Assembly: GCF_023277925.1 (NCBI RefSeq)
Contig: NZ_CP063832.1
Coordinates: 992,001-1,056,000 of the forward strand
Direction of reading: 5' to 3'
Source: Pseudomonas entomophila
GTDB taxonomy: Bacteria; Pseudomonadota; Gammaproteobacteria; Pseudomonadales; Pseudomonadaceae
DNA: 64,000 nucleotides
Position numbers and translations under genes: made by a program. The notes under the pieces were generated by a model. The model did not search any database. It had not been told where the DNA came from and saw only the letters and a program-made list of their open reading frames with translations. Positions 18,994-30,241 of this stretch are shown here, piece by piece; position 1 is the stretch's first letter, and each line of letters starts with the position of its first letter.

Positions 18994-20349
18994 ATGGCCT
19001 ACGATTTTGATCTGTTCGTGATTGGCGCCGGTTCCGGCGGTGTGCGCGCGGCGCGCTTCGCCGCCGGCTTCGGCGCCAAGGTGGCAGTGGCCGAGAGCCG
19101 CTATCTGGGGGGCACCTGCGTCAACGTCGGTTGTGTACCGAAGAAGCTGCTGGTGTACGGGGCCCACGTCGCCGATGAGCTGGAGCAGGCTGCTGGCTTC
19201 GGCTGGACTCTGGAAGAGGGCCATTTCGATTGGGGCACGCTGATCTCGAACAAGAACCGCGAGATCGAGCGCCTCAACGGCATCTACCGTAACCTGCTGG
19301 TCAACAGCGGCGTGACCCTGCTGCAGGGCCATGCGCGCATGACCGCTGCCCACGAAGTGGAAGTGGACGGCCAGCGCTACAGCGCCGAGCACATCCTCAT
19401 CGCCACCGGCGGCTGGCCGCAGGTGCCCGACATCCCTGGCAAGGAACTGGCGATCACCTCCAACGAAGCCTTCTACCTCAAGGATTTGCCACGCCGTGTG
19501 CTGGTGGTCGGCGGTGGCTACATCGCCGTGGAGTTCGCCGGCATCTTCCAGGGCCTGGGCGCCGACACCACGCTGCTGTACCGCGGCGATCTGTTCCTGC
19601 GCGGCTTCGACGGTTCGGTGCGCACGCACCTGAAGGAAGAACTGGAGAAGCGCGGGCTGGACTTGCAGTTCAACGCCGATATCCAGCGTATCGACAAGCT
19701 CGACGACGGCAGCCTCAAGGCAACGCTCAAGGACGGTCGCGAACTGGTGACCGACTGCGTGTTCTATGCCACCGGCCGCCGGCCGATGCTGGACAACCTG
19801 GGCCTTGAGAACACCGGTGTCGAACTCGACGAGCGCGGTTTCATTCGCGTCGACGAGCAGTACCAGACCACCGAACCGTCGGTGCTGGCCATTGGTGATG
19901 TGATCGGCCGCGTGCAGCTCACGCCCGTTGCCCTGGCCGAAGGCATGGCCGTGGCGCGCAGGCTATTCAAGCCCGAGCAGTATCGCCCGGTGGACTACCA
20001 GAACATCCCCACCGCTGTGTTCAGCCAGCCACCGATCGGTACTGTGGGCCTGACCGAGGAGCAGGCGCTCAAGGCCGGGCACAAGGTGCAGATTTTCGAG
20101 AGCCGCTTCCGGGCGATGAAGCTGACCCTCACCGATATTCAGGAAAAGACCCTGATGAAGCTGGTGGTGGATGCCGAGACCGACAAGGTGCTGGGTTGCC
20201 ACATGGTCGGGCCCGATGCCGGCGAGATCATCCAGGGCTTGGGTGTAGCACTGAAGGCCGGTGCCACCAAGCTGCAGTTCGACGAGACCATTGGCGTGCA
20301 CCCGACGGCGGCGGAGGAGTTCGTTACGATGCGTACCGTGACCCGTTGA
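18994..20349 (+). CDS. gorA: Glutathione-disulfide reductase
   Basis: A 451-residue flavoprotein that uses NADPH to regenerate glutathione. It has the FAD motif ([16 protein letters not shown]), the redox-active disulfide in [13 protein letters not shown], the NADPH motif ([20 protein letters not shown]) followed by the Arg residues around [11 protein letters not shown], and the C-terminal His-Pro motif ([12 protein letters not shown]). AAGGAG precedes the ATG at 18994. It stands between galU and ahpC, so this stretch groups envelope sugar and oxidative-stress functions. Confidence 0.96.
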   Translation: MAYDFDLFVIGAGSGGVRAARFAAGFGAKVAVAESRYLGGTCVNVGCVPKKLLVYGAHVADELEQAAGFGWTLEEGHFDWGTLISNKNREIERLNGIYRNLLVNSGVTLLQGHARMTAAHEVEVDGQRYSAEHILIATGGWPQVPDIPGKELAITSNEAFYLKDLPRRVLVVGGGYIAVEFAGIFQGLGADTTLLYRGDLFLRGFDGSVRTHLKEELEKRGLDLQFNADIQRIDKLDDGSLKATLKDGRELVTDCVFYATGRRPMLDNLGLENTGVELDERGFIRVDEQYQTTEPSVLAIGDVIGRVQLTPVALAEGMAVARRLFKPEQYRPVDYQNIPTAVFSQPPIGTVGLTEEQALKAGHKVQIFESRFRAMKLTLTDIQEKTLMKLVVDAETDKVLGCHMVGPDAGEIIQGLGVALKAGATKLQFDETIGVHPTAAEEFVTMRTVTR

Positions 20350-20355
20350 CCGTGC

Positions 20356-20410
20356 GTTCGCTGGCAAGCCGGCTCCTACCTGGCCCGTAGGCGCCGGCTT
20401 GCCGGCGAAC
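20356..20410. repeat. REP palindrome (GTTCGCTGGC type)
   Basis: GTTCGCTGGCAAGCCGGCTC and its imperfect complement GGCGCCGGCTTGCCGGCGAA flank a short loop. This is the GTTCGC-AAGCC-CTAC repeat type, also seen at 25393, 29514 and 52871. Confidence 0.75.
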
Positions 20411-20571
20411 AGGCCGCGCAATCCTTTGCTCAGCCCAATCCCTTCTATTAATAAACCTCGCTTATAGCCAAAACCAATTGCCAGCATGAGCTTTGCCAAT
20501 GAGCCTTCTTCAGGACCAGCGGTTAGGATTCTCTCCGTCAACTGATTCCAACCCATGAAGGAGCGTCTCTC

Positions 20572-21135
20572 ATGCCTATCATCAACAGCCAGGTCAAACC
20601 GTTCAACGCCACCGCCTACCACAACGGCGAGTTCGTCCAGGTCAGCGAAGCCGACCTGAAAGGCAAGTGGTCCGTCGTGTTCTTCTACCCAGCCGACTTC
20701 ACCTTCGTCTGCCCGACCGAGCTGGGCGACCTCGCCGACAACTACGCCGAATTCCAGAAGCTGGGCGTGGAAATCTACGGTGTGTCCACCGACACCCACT
20801 TCACCCACAAAGCCTGGCACGACACCTCGGACACCATCGGCAAGATCAAGTACCCGCTGATCGGTGACCCGACCCACGTCATCTCGCGCAACTTCGACGT
20901 GCTGATCGAAGAAGCCGGCCTGGCCGACCGCGGCACCTTCGTGATCAACCCGGAAGGCCAGATCAAGATCGTCGAAATCAACGACGGTGGTGTGGGCCGT
21001 GACGCCAGCGAACTGCTGCGCAAAGTGAAGGCTGCCCAGTACGTCGCCGCTCACCCAGGTGAAGTCTGCCCGGCCAAGTGGAAAGAGGGCGAAGCCACGC
21101 TCGCTCCATCCCTGGACCTGGTCGGCAAGATCTAA
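20572..21135 (+). CDS. ahpC: Alkyl hydroperoxide reductase subunit C
   Basis: A 187-residue 2-Cys peroxiredoxin. The peroxidatic Cys is in [13 protein letters not shown] (residue 47) and the resolving Cys in [10 protein letters not shown] (residue 166); the AhpC-specific C-terminus [14 protein letters not shown] is intact. GAAGGAG precedes the ATG. It reduces peroxides and is recycled by AhpF, encoded just downstream. The 220 bp upstream may hold an OxyR-controlled promoter, but I could not identify a convincing OxyR site. Confidence 0.97.
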   Translation: MPIINSQVKPFNATAYHNGEFVQVSEADLKGKWSVVFFYPADFTFVCPTELGDLADNYAEFQKLGVEIYGVSTDTHFTHKAWHDTSDTIGKIKYPLIGDPTHVISRNFDVLIEEAGLADRGTFVINPEGQIKIVEINDGGVGRDASELLRKVKAAQYVAAHPGEVCPAKWKEGEATLAPSLDLVGKI

Positions 21136-21200
21136 GCCGATGAGCACCCCGCGGGCGGTAGACAGCCGCCAAAGCTGAAGTACCTACCGCCCCGTAAAAG

Positions 21201-21229
21201 CGCCCGGGCGACCTCGCCTGGGCGTTTTT
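21201..21229 (+). terminator. Terminator/attenuator between ahpC and ahpF
   Basis: CGCCCGGGCGA and TCGCCTGGGCG form an 11-bp stem with a CC loop followed by TTTTT. It would reduce read-through from ahpC into ahpF, consistent with the need for much more AhpC than AhpF. Confidence 0.75.
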
Positions 21230-21260
21230 GTATCCGAGTTTTGAAAAAGGAATCGCCCGT

Positions 21261-22823
21261 ATGTTGGACGCCACGCTTAAATCGCAACTGAAAACCTACC
21301 TGGAGCGGGTCACCCAGCCGATCGAGATCGTTGCCTCCCTCGACGACGGCGCGAAGTCCCGCGAATTGCACGACCTGCTGGTGGAAATCGCCAGCCTGTC
21401 GAACCTGATTACCTTCAGCGCGGATGGCAATGACGCCCGTCGCCCTTCGTTCTCGCTGAACCGCCCAGGGAGCGATATCAGCCTGCGCTTCGCCGGCATC
21501 CCCATGGGCCACGAATTCACATCCCTGGTGCTGGCACTGCTGCAGGTCGGCGGCCATCCGTCAAAGGCCAGCGCCGAAGTGATCGAGCAGATCCAGGGGC
21601 TGCAAGGTGAGTTCACCTTTGAAACCTATTTCTCGCTGTCGTGCCAGAACTGCCCGGACGTGGTCCAGGCGCTGAACCTGATGGCGGTGCTCAACCCCAA
21701 TGTGCGCCATGTGGCCATCGATGGCGCGCTGTTCCAGGATGAAGTCGAAGCCCGTAAGGTCATGGCGGTACCGAGCATCTACCTGAACGGCGAAGTGTTC
21801 GGCCAGGGCCGCATGGGCCTGGAAGAGATCCTCGGCAAGATCGACACCAGCGCCGGTGCCCGCCAGGCCGAGAAGATCAACGCCAAGGATGCCTTCGATG
21901 TGCTGGTGGTCGGCGGTGGGCCTGCTGGCGCCGCAGCTGCAATCTACGCCGCGCGCAAAGGCATCCGTACCGGTGTCGCCGCCGAGCGCTTCGGTGGCCA
22001 GGTGCTCGACACCCTGGCGATCGAGAACTTCATCTCGGTGCAGGAAACCGAAGGGCCGAAGCTGGCCACGGCCCTGGAAGAGCACGTCAAGCAATACGAC
22101 GTCGACATCATGAACCTGCAGCGCGGCGAAGCGCTGATCCCGGCCACCGACGGCGGCCTGCACGAAGTACGCCTGGCCGGCGGCGCCTCGCTCAAGGCCA
22201 AGACCGTGATCCTGGCCACCGGCGCCCGCTGGCGTGAGATGAACGTGCCAGGCGAGCAGGAATACCGCTCCCGTGGCGTGGCCTACTGCCCGCATTGTGA
22301 CGGCCCGCTGTTCAAGGGCAAGCGCGTGGCGGTGATCGGTGGCGGTAACTCCGGCGTGGAAGCGGCCATCGACCTGGCGGGTATCGTCGCCCAGGTGACC
22401 CTGATCGAGTTCGACAGCCAGTTGCGCGCCGATGCGGTGCTGCAACGCAAGCTGCACAGCCTGCCGAACGTCAAGGTGATTACCAGCGCGCTGACTACTG
22501 AAGTAGTTGGTAATGGCGAGAAGGTCACCGGCCTGCGCTACAAGGACCGCACCAGCGACACGCTGCATGATCTGGCGCTGGAGGGCATCTTCGTACAGAT
22601 CGGCCTGCTGCCGAACACCGACTGGCTCAAGGGCACGGTAGAGCTGTCGCCGCGTGGCGAGATCATCGTCGATGCCAAGGGCGCGACCAGTATCCCGGGC
22701 GTGTTCGCGGCAGGTGACGTGACCACCGTGCCATACAAGCAGATTGTCATCGCGGTGGGCGAGGGCGCCAAGGCCTCGCTGGCGGCGTTCGATCACCTGA
22801 TCCGGACCTCGGCGCCGGCCTGA
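21261..22823 (+). CDS. ahpF: Alkyl hydroperoxide reductase subunit F
   Basis: A 520-residue NADH-dependent flavoprotein that reduces AhpC. The N-terminal tandem thioredoxin-fold domain has the CxxC of LSCQNCPDV (about residue 130). The C-terminal thioredoxin-reductase-like part has the FAD site [20 protein letters not shown], the redox CPHCDG, the NADH site [19 protein letters not shown] and the FAD-closing [15 protein letters not shown]. The start at 21261 ([15 protein letters not shown]) matches the family; an in-frame ATG at 21228 lies inside the terminator. Confidence 0.97.
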   Translation: MLDATLKSQLKTYLERVTQPIEIVASLDDGAKSRELHDLLVEIASLSNLITFSADGNDARRPSFSLNRPGSDISLRFAGIPMGHEFTSLVLALLQVGGHPSKASAEVIEQIQGLQGEFTFETYFSLSCQNCPDVVQALNLMAVLNPNVRHVAIDGALFQDEVEARKVMAVPSIYLNGEVFGQGRMGLEEILGKIDTSAGARQAEKINAKDAFDVLVVGGGPAGAAAAIYAARKGIRTGVAAERFGGQVLDTLAIENFISVQETEGPKLATALEEHVKQYDVDIMNLQRGEALIPATDGGLHEVRLAGGASLKAKTVILATGARWREMNVPGEQEYRSRGVAYCPHCDGPLFKGKRVAVIGGGNSGVEAAIDLAGIVAQVTLIEFDSQLRADAVLQRKLHSLPNVKVITSALTTEVVGNGEKVTGLRYKDRTSDTLHDLALEGIFVQIGLLPNTDWLKGTVELSPRGEIIVDAKGATSIPGVFAAGDVTTVPYKQIVIAVGEGAKASLAAFDHLIRTSAPA

Positions 22824-22842
22824 GTCTGATTGCTGGATAGAG

Positions 22843-22878
22843 AAACGCCGCCCCTTCGCGAGAACGGGCGGCGTTTTT
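22843..22878 (+). terminator. Intrinsic terminator after ahpF
   Basis: AAACGCCGCCC pairs with GGGCGGCGTTT across a 12-base loop, followed by a T run. It closes the ahpCF unit. Confidence 0.85.
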
Positions 22879-22885
22879 CGTTGGT

Positions 22886-22968
22886 GTAGGAGCGGCTTTA
22901 GCGGCGATGCAGGCAACGCGGTGTCTGGCACCCGCCTGGCGGGTGATCGCGGCTGAAGCCGCTCCTAT
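22886..22968. repeat. REP pair (BIME-like)
   Basis: GTAGGAGCGGCTTTAGCGGC at the left and GATCGCGGCTGAAGCCGCTC at the right are opposed REP units of the GTAGGAGCGGCT type, separated by about 30 bp. The IS110-family element lies immediately to the right; several Pseudomonas IS110/IS1111 elements are known to target REP sequences. Confidence 0.75.
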
Positions 22969-22984
22969 GTATGGACTCGCCTAC

Positions 22985-23217
22985 ATTGTCTACCTGCTTT
23001 TCGAACAAGGTTACCCGGTTGCATCTATGTATCAGGCCTATTCGAGGAAGCTTGGTGCTTCTGGCCAACATCGGGGTGAGCTCGCAGCATGCCCATTACA
23101 TTTAGGCCTCTTGGGCCGGTAGGAGCGTAGGCATTAATCCGCGACGGTCTTACCTAGGGTCGATGTTCACTAGCAGGGGCTGGGGCGCTCGGCACCCCGG
23201 TGGCGTAACACCGTAAG
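22985..23217 (-). other. Long non-coding flank of the IS110 element, possible guide RNA
   Basis: About 230 bp without a plausible gene lie directly downstream of the IS110-family transposase on its strand. Elements of the IS1111 branch carry a structured guide RNA (bridge or seek RNA) in a non-coding end next to the transposase, so this is a candidate region. I could not define the RNA or the IS boundary by eye. A 9-bp inverted match CGGTGGCGT at 23198-23206 and 24354-24362 may be the subterminal repeats; if so the element is much shorter and this region is mostly chromosomal. Confidence 0.35.
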
Positions 23218-24375
23218 TCAGTGGCTCATGGCGGGCTCCTGACGATCGTTCGGTTGGCGTTGGTAGACCTGCTCACCTTGTAGCAGCACCCAGATGATGC
23301 GCAGATTTCGATTAGCCAGTCTGATCGCCGCCTCCTTGCGACCAAGTCGAGTTAACCATCGCAAGAGGCGGCGATCGTCTGGCTGATCGGAATCAGGCTT
23401 CAAATGGCTAAGAACCGCGTGCGCACCCTGGATCATCATGCTGCGCAGGTAGCCGTCACCTCGCTTGCTCATCTTGCCTAGCCTGACCTTCTTTCCACTG
23501 CTGTGCTGGTCGGGCACCAGGCCAAAGTAAGCGGCAAACTGTCGAGCATTGGGGAAACGCGAGGGTTCAGGCTGCTTGGCCAGCATCGCTGTGGCGATGA
23601 TCGGGCCGACACCGCGTATCGTCATCAGGCGGCATGCGACCTTGTCGGCCTGCGCCGCTGTTTCGAGCCGTCCTGTCAGGATGGCGATACGCTCACTCAG
23701 ATAGCGCCATTCGGCGAGCAGTTCATCGAGCAATTCACGCAGCAGATCTGGCAATGGTTGAGTCGTATCTTCAAGAATGCGCGGTACACCGTGGCTGACG
23801 GCTAAATCGCCTTGCGCCAGGGCGACGCCCTGTTCCAGTAACAGGCCGCGGATCTGGTTGCCTAGCGCGGTGTGGCGCCTGACATAGCCTCTGCGGGCGC
23901 GGTGTAAGGCTTGAATCGCCAAAGCGGCAGTGCTCTTGATCGGCACCGCAGCAATGCTGGTATCCCGGCCTGCGCGCAAGATGGCATGGGCGTCGTTACG
24001 ATCGTTCTTGGCACCACTGCGGTGCTCCGCCACTCGCTGCGCGGGCAGGATGCGGACTGGCGTTCCCTGCGCCTGTAGCAAACGCCCCCATGCTTGAGCG
24101 CCGGGGCCACTTTCCATCAGGACCGTCACGGTGGGTGGCAGCCTGGTCAGGAACGCATGAAAGGCTTCACGGGATTTGATTCGATCTTCGTAGATGACGC
24201 GCCCGGAACCGTCATCTCCGGCCACCTGAAAGACTTGCTTGGCCAGGTCGACTGACAGATGTTGGCAAAGCGTTACATCGTTGGAAGACAGGGAATTGCG
24301 CTTCGTCCTATGCTTGCTCATGGTCTCGCCCTCGCTGCCGTTGGCTTCTTAGAACGCCACCGTGGCACTGTGATG
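23190..24375 (-). mobile_element. IS110-family (IS1111-like) insertion sequence, edges approximate
   Basis: A single transposase gene with short flanks lies among REP sequences. The listed edges follow the possible subterminal repeats CGGTGGCGT / ACGCCACCG and are uncertain by up to about 200 bp on either side. IS110-type elements lack classic terminal inverted repeats and usually make no target duplication, so the ends cannot be read directly from this single copy. Confidence 0.6.
23218..24321 (-). CDS. IS110 family transposase
   Basis: A full-length 367-residue recombinase. The N-terminal RuvC-like DEDD domain starts LCQHLSVDLAKQVFQVAGDD and contains the acidic residues at VLMESGPGAQ and GAKNDRNDAHAI. 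The C-terminal transposase_20 domain has TIRGVGPIIATAMLAKQPEP and SSGKKVRLGKMSKRGDGYLR, with the serine typical of this family. The SSGKK-RLGK-SKRGD-YLR wording is that of the IS1111 branch. No frameshift or stop is visible, so the element may be active. Confidence 0.92.
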   Translation of the reverse strand: MSKHRTKRNSLSSNDVTLCQHLSVDLAKQVFQVAGDDGSGRVIYEDRIKSREAFHAFLTRLPPTVTVLMESGPGAQAWGRLLQAQGTPVRILPAQRVAEHRSGAKNDRNDAHAILRAGRDTSIAAVPIKSTAALAIQALHRARRGYVRRHTALGNQIRGLLLEQGVALAQGDLAVSHGVPRILEDTTQPLPDLLRELLDELLAEWRYLSERIAILTGRLETAAQADKVACRLMTIRGVGPIIATAMLAKQPEPSRFPNARQFAAYFGLVPDQHSSGKKVRLGKMSKRGDGYLRSMMIQGAHAVLSHLKPDSDQPDDRRLLRWLTRLGRKEAAIRLANRNLRIIWVLLQGEQVYQRQPNDRQEPAMSH

Positions 24376-24479
24376 CCTAGGCGGGGGCGAGTCCATCCGA
24401 TTACAGCGAACCGGGCAGCGCAGTCTGAATGGGGCGGCAGGTCTACGCTTAAGCTCAGTTCACCTCAGGAACCTGTCCC

Positions 24480-24671
24480 ATGAAACCGATCAGCCGCGAA
24501 CCCTGGTGGCTCGTGCCACCCCAGCCCGGTCAGAAGGAGCAGGACCTGCACTGGGGCTACCTGGAAATCTACGCCGACGGCCGCACTGTGTTCGTCGACC
24601 AGCGCCCCAGTGACAAGGAGCTGGCCGAACGCAAGAGCTGCCGCAACTTCCCGGAGGCGGAGCAGCCCTGA
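24480..24671 (+). CDS. Small conserved-looking hypothetical protein
   Basis: A 63-residue soluble protein starting MKPISREPWWLVPPQPGQKE and ending FPEAEQP, rich in Trp and Pro. It has a plausible CAGGA ribosome site. It ends 1 bp before the convergent yceH gene, and the intact frame with strong codon bias suggests a genuine gene. No family recognised. The 158 bp between it and the IS110 transposase holds no gene. Confidence 0.7.
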   Translation: MKPISREPWWLVPPQPGQKEQDLHWGYLEIYADGRTVFVDQRPSDKELAERKSCRNFPEAEQP

Positions 24672-24672
24672 G

Positions 24673-25320
24673 TCAACCCTCCAACTGGGCCAGGCGAGCC
24701 TCCAGCGCGGCGATACGCGCTTCCAGCGCCTCGATGCGTTCTTCCGACACATTTCCGCCCGCACTGCGCGCACCACCTTCCTGCTGGCGCGCGGCGAGGA
24801 TTTCCTCGATCTGTGCCGGATCGCCCAGGGCGTGGGTGTAGCGGTCCTCGCGTTGCCCTGCCTGACGCGGCAGGTGCAGGGCCAGGCCACGGGAGACCAG
24901 GCGCTCCAGCTGGTGCTGGACCTGGTCGACGTCCTCGAAGTCATGCAGGCGGTTGCTGCGGGTCAGCAGTTCGTTGAGGGTTTGCGGGCCGCGCAGGAAC
25001 ATCAGCCCCATCAGCACCAGTTGCGCCGGTACCAGTTCCAGGGCCTTGTCCACCCGCTGCTCCCAGCGGTCGGCACGGCTGCCCATCTGCAGGCGCGCCA
25101 TCTCCTGGCCCTCAAGGGTGCGCAAGGCCTGGCCGACCTGGCCGGGGGAGAGGTTCATCACGGGCTCGCGGCTGGTCTTCTGGTTGCAGGCCAGAACCAG
25201 TGCGTTGAGGGTCAGGGGGTAGGTTTCCGGGCTGGTGGCTTGCTTCTCGATCAGCGAGCCGAGCACGCGGATCTCGATGCTGCTGAAGCGGCCTTCGCCG
25301 GTGGTTTCGTGTTCTGACAT
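24673..25320 (-). CDS. YceH family (DUF480) protein
   Basis: A 215-residue protein, [20 protein letters not shown] onward, with two winged-helix-like repeats characteristic of DUF480: [20 protein letters not shown] with [18 protein letters not shown], and [20 protein letters not shown]. The C-terminus ([20 protein letters not shown]) is a coiled coil. Biochemical role unknown. The start at 25320 follows the family; a longer in-frame extension crosses a REP and was discarded. Confidence 0.9.
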   Translation of the reverse strand: MSEHETTGEGRFSSIEIRVLGSLIEKQATSPETYPLTLNALVLACNQKTSREPVMNLSPGQVGQALRTLEGQEMARLQMGSRADRWEQRVDKALELVPAQLVLMGLMFLRGPQTLNELLTRSNRLHDFEDVDQVQHQLERLVSRGLALHLPRQAGQREDRYTHALGDPAQIEEILAARQQEGGARSAGGNVSEERIEALEARIAALEARLAQLEG

Positions 25321-25392
25321 GGCCCTGTCTCGTTGCGAGGAAAAGGCCACTAGCCTAGGTAAAGCGCCCGGCTTAAGCAATCGGTGTGGCGG

Positions 25393-25437
25393 TTCGCCGA
25401 CAAGCCGGCTCCTACAGGGAGCCGGCTTGTCGGCGAA
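25393..25437. repeat. REP palindrome
   Basis: TTCGCCGACAAGCCGGCTCC and its complement GGAGCCGGCTTGTCGGCGAA flank the short loop TACAG. Lies between yceH and sstT. Confidence 0.8.
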
Positions 25438-25446
25438 AGGGCCCAA

Positions 25447-26658
25447 TCAGGCGCTACGCTGCTCCATGGCCTGGCACGCGGCCGCAGTGAACAGCACGTC
25501 GGTCGAGGAGTTCAGCGCCGTTTCCGCCGAATCCTGCAACACACCGATGATGAAGCCAACCGCCACCACCTGCATGGCAATCTCGCTGGGGATACCGAAC
25601 AGGCTGCAGGCCAGCGGGATCAGCAGCAGCGAACCACCGGCCACGCCGGATGCGCCGCAGGCACAGACGGCCGCAACCACGCTGAGCAGCACGGCGGTGG
25701 GCAGGTCGACCGGGATGCCGAGCGTATGCACGGCGGCCAGGGTCAGCACGGTGATGGTGATCGCCGCGCCGGCCATGTTGATGGTCGCGCCCAGCGGGAT
25801 CGATACCGAGTAGGTGTCTTCGTGCAGGCCGAGCTTCTGCGACAGCGCCAGGTTGACCGGGATGTTGGCCGCCGAGCTGCGGGTAAAGAACGCTGTGATG
25901 CCACTTTCTCGCAGGCACATCAGCACCAGCGGGTACGGGTTGCGGCGGATCTTCCAGAACACGATCAGCGGGTTCATCACCAGCGCCACGAACAGCATGC
26001 AGCCGATCAGCACGGCCAGCAGGTGCAGGTAGCCCAGCAGTGCGTCGAGACCCGACTGCGCCAGGGTGGCGCTGACCAGGCCGAAGATGCCCAGCGGGGC
26101 GAAGCGGATGACCACGCGCACGATCAGGGTGACGCCGTTGGACAGGTCTTCGACCACGCCGCGGGTGGTGTCGCTGGCATGGCGCAGGGCCACGCCCAGG
26201 CCGATGGCCCAGGTCAGGATGCCGATGAAATTGGCGTTGAGCAGCGCGTTGATCGGGTTGTCCACCGCGCTGAGCAGCAGGTTTTGCAGCACCTCGCCGA
26301 TACCGCCCGGCGCGCTGAGCGATGCTTCGCTGGTGCTCAGCACCAGGTTCGACGGGAACAGCATGCTGGCGGCCACGGCCACCACCGCCGCGGCGAAGGT
26401 ACCCAGCAGGTACAGCCAGAGGATTGGGCGGATGTGGGTTTCCTGGCCGTGGCGGTGGTTGGCGATCGAGGCCATCACCAGGATGAACACCAGCACCGGC
26501 GCCACGGCCTTCAGCGCGGTGACGAACACCTTGCCGAGGAACGCCAAGTCGCGGGCCACGGCCGGGGCAAACAAGGCGAGGGCGATACCGGCCAGCAGGC
26601 CGATGCAGATCTGCGTCACCAGGCCGGTGCGGTTGATCAGGCGAAGAACGGGGGTCAT
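25447..26658 (-). CDS. sstT: Serine/threonine:Na+ symporter SstT
   Basis: A 403-residue membrane transporter of the dicarboxylate/amino-acid:cation symporter family with about eight helices and two re-entrant loops. Family signatures are the serine-rich [20 protein letters not shown], the helix-7 motif [20 protein letters not shown] and the C-terminal [20 protein letters not shown]. It imports Ser and Thr with sodium. The start at 26658 ([20 protein letters not shown]) is the family start; longer frames add untypical residues. Confidence 0.95.
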   Translation of the reverse strand: MTPVLRLINRTGLVTQICIGLLAGIALALFAPAVARDLAFLGKVFVTALKAVAPVLVFILVMASIANHRHGQETHIRPILWLYLLGTFAAAVVAVAASMLFPSNLVLSTSEASLSAPGGIGEVLQNLLLSAVDNPINALLNANFIGILTWAIGLGVALRHASDTTRGVVEDLSNGVTLIVRVVIRFAPLGIFGLVSATLAQSGLDALLGYLHLLAVLIGCMLFVALVMNPLIVFWKIRRNPYPLVLMCLRESGITAFFTRSSAANIPVNLALSQKLGLHEDTYSVSIPLGATINMAGAAITITVLTLAAVHTLGIPVDLPTAVLLSVVAAVCACGASGVAGGSLLLIPLACSLFGIPSEIAMQVVAVGFIIGVLQDSAETALNSSTDVLFTAAACQAMEQRSA

Positions 26659-26751
26659 GTGCAGCACGGTCTCGGTTTTTGAAAAAGGGCGCGACTTTAC
26701 CATAGACCTTGGTCGGGCTGTTCTGACGCTTGTCATGTCAGGTAGCGGTCG

Positions 26752-28059
26752 CTACCAGGCCATGGGCTTGTCGAAGCCTTTCCAGCACAGCCAGCGGCGG
26801 ATCTCCCCATGCGCGCCGGTGCCGATCTGCCAGGCGGGGCGGCCCTGGTCCAGGGCGATGAGCGAAATGACGCCGGCCTGGTTGGCCGCCACCAGTTTGC
26901 GGCCATCCTGGCTGATGTCCATGGCGCTGATGGTCGAGCCGAGGTAGTGCTGCCAGTGCTCTCGGCCGTCTTCGCCGAAGGCGCGCAGGTAACCCTTTGC
27001 GTCACCGACGATGTACTCACCGTCGCGGGCCACGCCGGCATGCAGCGGTGCGCCTTGTTGCAGCAGGGGAGCCACGCCGTGGGCGTCGGTGCCCAGGCTT
27101 GGCAGGTCCGCGACGCGCACGCCGACGGTGGTGCCATGACAGCAGCGACAGGCATGGAGAAGCAACTGATCGCCATGACGGTTGAACAAGGCGAAATGAG
27201 GAGACTCGCTGCCTGGGCTGAGTTCGGCAAGCTGGCGCAGTTGCCCGTCGAGCACCAGGTGACGGCCACAGCGCTCGCCAAGGGCGATCAGGTGGCCATC
27301 CGGCGACAACGCGGCATGCTCCCTCTCCAGTGCCAGGGGAACATCGTCCGGGTCGGTGCCGTTGCGTAGCGCCTCGAGGATCTCGCTTTCCCGTGGCAAC
27401 AGGCGGGTCGCTCCCCGGGCGGCCAGGAGGAAGATGCCGTCGCTGCTGACCAACAACACGCGCTGGCCGTCGGGGAAGGGCAGCAGCGCGCTGGGCGTCG
27501 GGGGCAGGTCGAGTGGGTCGAACGGGTAACCCTTGGGTAGCCCCTCCAGCCCATGGGGCCAGGCCAGCCGCGCAACCTGGGGGCCACCCCAGCCATCGGT
27601 GACGCGCACGCCCTCGCTGTTGGCCAGGGCGTAGTAGCGCCGCTGCGGGCAACGGCCGAAGTGTTCGACGCCGATCACCGGGGTGACGGTGTAGCCATCG
27701 ATATGCAGCACCTGGCCCCTGTCCCAGGGCCGGCCGACCCGCACCAGCAGGCTGCCGTCGTCGAGCATCAGCAGGTGACCGATGCCCTGGGCCTGCTCTT
27801 CCAGCAAGGGCAGCAACGGCAGGTGCGCCGGCGGCCATGCTTCACGGAACAAGGCGCGCTGCTGCGCGTCGGTGCCGGGCCGGTTGATCGCTTGCAAGGC
27901 ACAACGCCAGGCGTCGAGCAGGTGCGCGGTGGCGGGTGCCTGGGGTTGGTCGAGCGTGTCCCAGCCCTGTGCGCGGCCCTGCGCCACATAAGCGTTGATC
28001 GCTTCGGCATGGGCGACTACGGCTTCGCGCCACTGCTGCTGGGGGTGTTGCTTGTCCAT
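26752..28059 (-). CDS. Large beta-propeller-like hypothetical protein
   Basis: A 435-residue soluble protein beginning MDKQHPQQQWREAVVAHAEA. The N-terminal 90 residues are helical. The rest shows repeating strands with motifs such as LLMLDDGSLLVRVG, LPFPDGQRVLLVSSDGIFLL, LSPDGHLIALGERCGRHLVL and MDISQDGRKLVAANQAG, which indicate a WD40/YVTN-type propeller. A CRCCHG segment in the middle could bind metal but lacks the second half of a typical site. No signal peptide. It is divergent from the sotB-like gene. Function unknown. Confidence 0.75.
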   Translation of the reverse strand: MDKQHPQQQWREAVVAHAEAINAYVAQGRAQGWDTLDQPQAPATAHLLDAWRCALQAINRPGTDAQQRALFREAWPPAHLPLLPLLEEQAQGIGHLLMLDDGSLLVRVGRPWDRGQVLHIDGYTVTPVIGVEHFGRCPQRRYYALANSEGVRVTDGWGGPQVARLAWPHGLEGLPKGYPFDPLDLPPTPSALLPFPDGQRVLLVSSDGIFLLAARGATRLLPRESEILEALRNGTDPDDVPLALEREHAALSPDGHLIALGERCGRHLVLDGQLRQLAELSPGSESPHFALFNRHGDQLLLHACRCCHGTTVGVRVADLPSLGTDAHGVAPLLQQGAPLHAGVARDGEYIVGDAKGYLRAFGEDGREHWQHYLGSTISAMDISQDGRKLVAANQAGVISLIALDQGRPAWQIGTGAHGEIRRWLCWKGFDKPMAW

Positions 28060-28270
28060 GGCCGGATCGAACTCCTTGTTCCGCGAGGCTGACCGAGTGC
28101 GTGCCTCGAAAGGGGGCACGAATGCGCGCATGGTACTCCGTCCGCGCCCGTGGTTGTGAGGGCCAGGCCGGATGCGTACCATGCCGGCATCCTTCCAATA
28201 ACAAAACGTGCTTCAGCCGCCTGGTTGCCAGGTGGGCGGCGTGCGTTCCCTTGCCTTGTCCGCGGAGTAA

Positions 28271-29497
<1,227 letters not shown>

Positions 29498-29513
29498 GCC
29501 GCCAGCTGCCGGT

Positions 29514-29598
29514 GTGGCTTGGTTCGCCAGCAAGGCTGGCGCCTACGGCACGTTGCACAGTGCCTGGAGGCGCCGGCTTTGCCGGCGAACCAAGCCAC
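29514..29598. repeat. REP pair enclosing a short spacer
   Basis: GTGGCTTGGTTCGCCAGCAA at the left and its counterpart ending TGCCGGCGAACCAAGCCAC at the right form a large palindrome of two REP units. It sits between the convergent sotB-like and LysE-type genes. Confidence 0.8.
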
Positions 29599-29607
29599 CA
29601 TGGTCTT

Positions 29608-30192
29608 TCAAACCAGCAACGCCGACCACGCCGATACCAGCAGCAACCCGGCCAGCCCTTGGTTGAACCCACGCAGCCTTCGCGGCGAGCGCAGCCAGCG
29701 CGCACTGCCCACGCCCAGCAGCGCCCAGGCGGTCATGCTCGGCAGGGCGATCAGCAGGAACACCAGCGCCAGCCAGCCCATCGACAGGGCTGGCGTGGCG
29801 AACAGCCCGACCATCGCCACCGCCGTCACCCACACCTTGGGGTTGACCAGTTGCAGCGTCGCCGCGCTCAGGGGCGACAGGCACGCACCTTCGCCAGCCC
29901 GCAACGGTGCACCGGCAGCGCGCAGCAGGCGCCAGGCCATCCAGCTCAGCCACACGGCCCCTATCCAGCTCATGGCGTGCTGCAACCGCGGATGGCGCAG
30001 CAACAGTTCGCCCAGGCCCACCCCCACCAGCAGTATCACCGCCGAGGCGGCGCAGCAGGCGGCGAGGATCGGCCCCACGCTGGCGCGCAAGCCGCGCTGG
30101 GCGCCATGGGCCAGGATCAGCAGGTTGGTCGGCCCCGGGCTGATGCTGGCGGCGAGGGCGAAGAGGATGAAGGGCAGCAACGTGTGCGACAT
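29608..30192 (-). CDS. LysE/RhtB family amino acid exporter
   Basis: A 194-residue membrane protein with five to six helices beginning MSHTLLPFILFALAASISPG. The SISPGPTNLLILAHGAQRG segment is the family signature. It exports an amino acid or derivative. It is 49 bp downstream of an AraC-type regulator gene on the same strand, a common regulator-exporter pairing. Substrate unknown. Confidence 0.85.
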   Translation of the reverse strand: MSHTLLPFILFALAASISPGPTNLLILAHGAQRGLRASVGPILAACCAASAVILLVGVGLGELLLRHPRLQHAMSWIGAVWLSWMAWRLLRAAGAPLRAGEGACLSPLSAATLQLVNPKVWVTAVAMVGLFATPALSMGWLALVFLLIALPSMTAWALLGVGSARWLRSPRRLRGFNQGLAGLLLVSAWSALLV

Positions 30193-30241
30193 GGTCAAGG
30201 CTCCGAGTGATCGAAGCACCATGCTCACCGTTGCTGGGCGT

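Noticed and set aside
20350..20571. A possible OxyR site upstream of ahpC.
   Set aside because: Only isolated CTTATAG-like pieces are present; the four-element ATAG spacing is not met.
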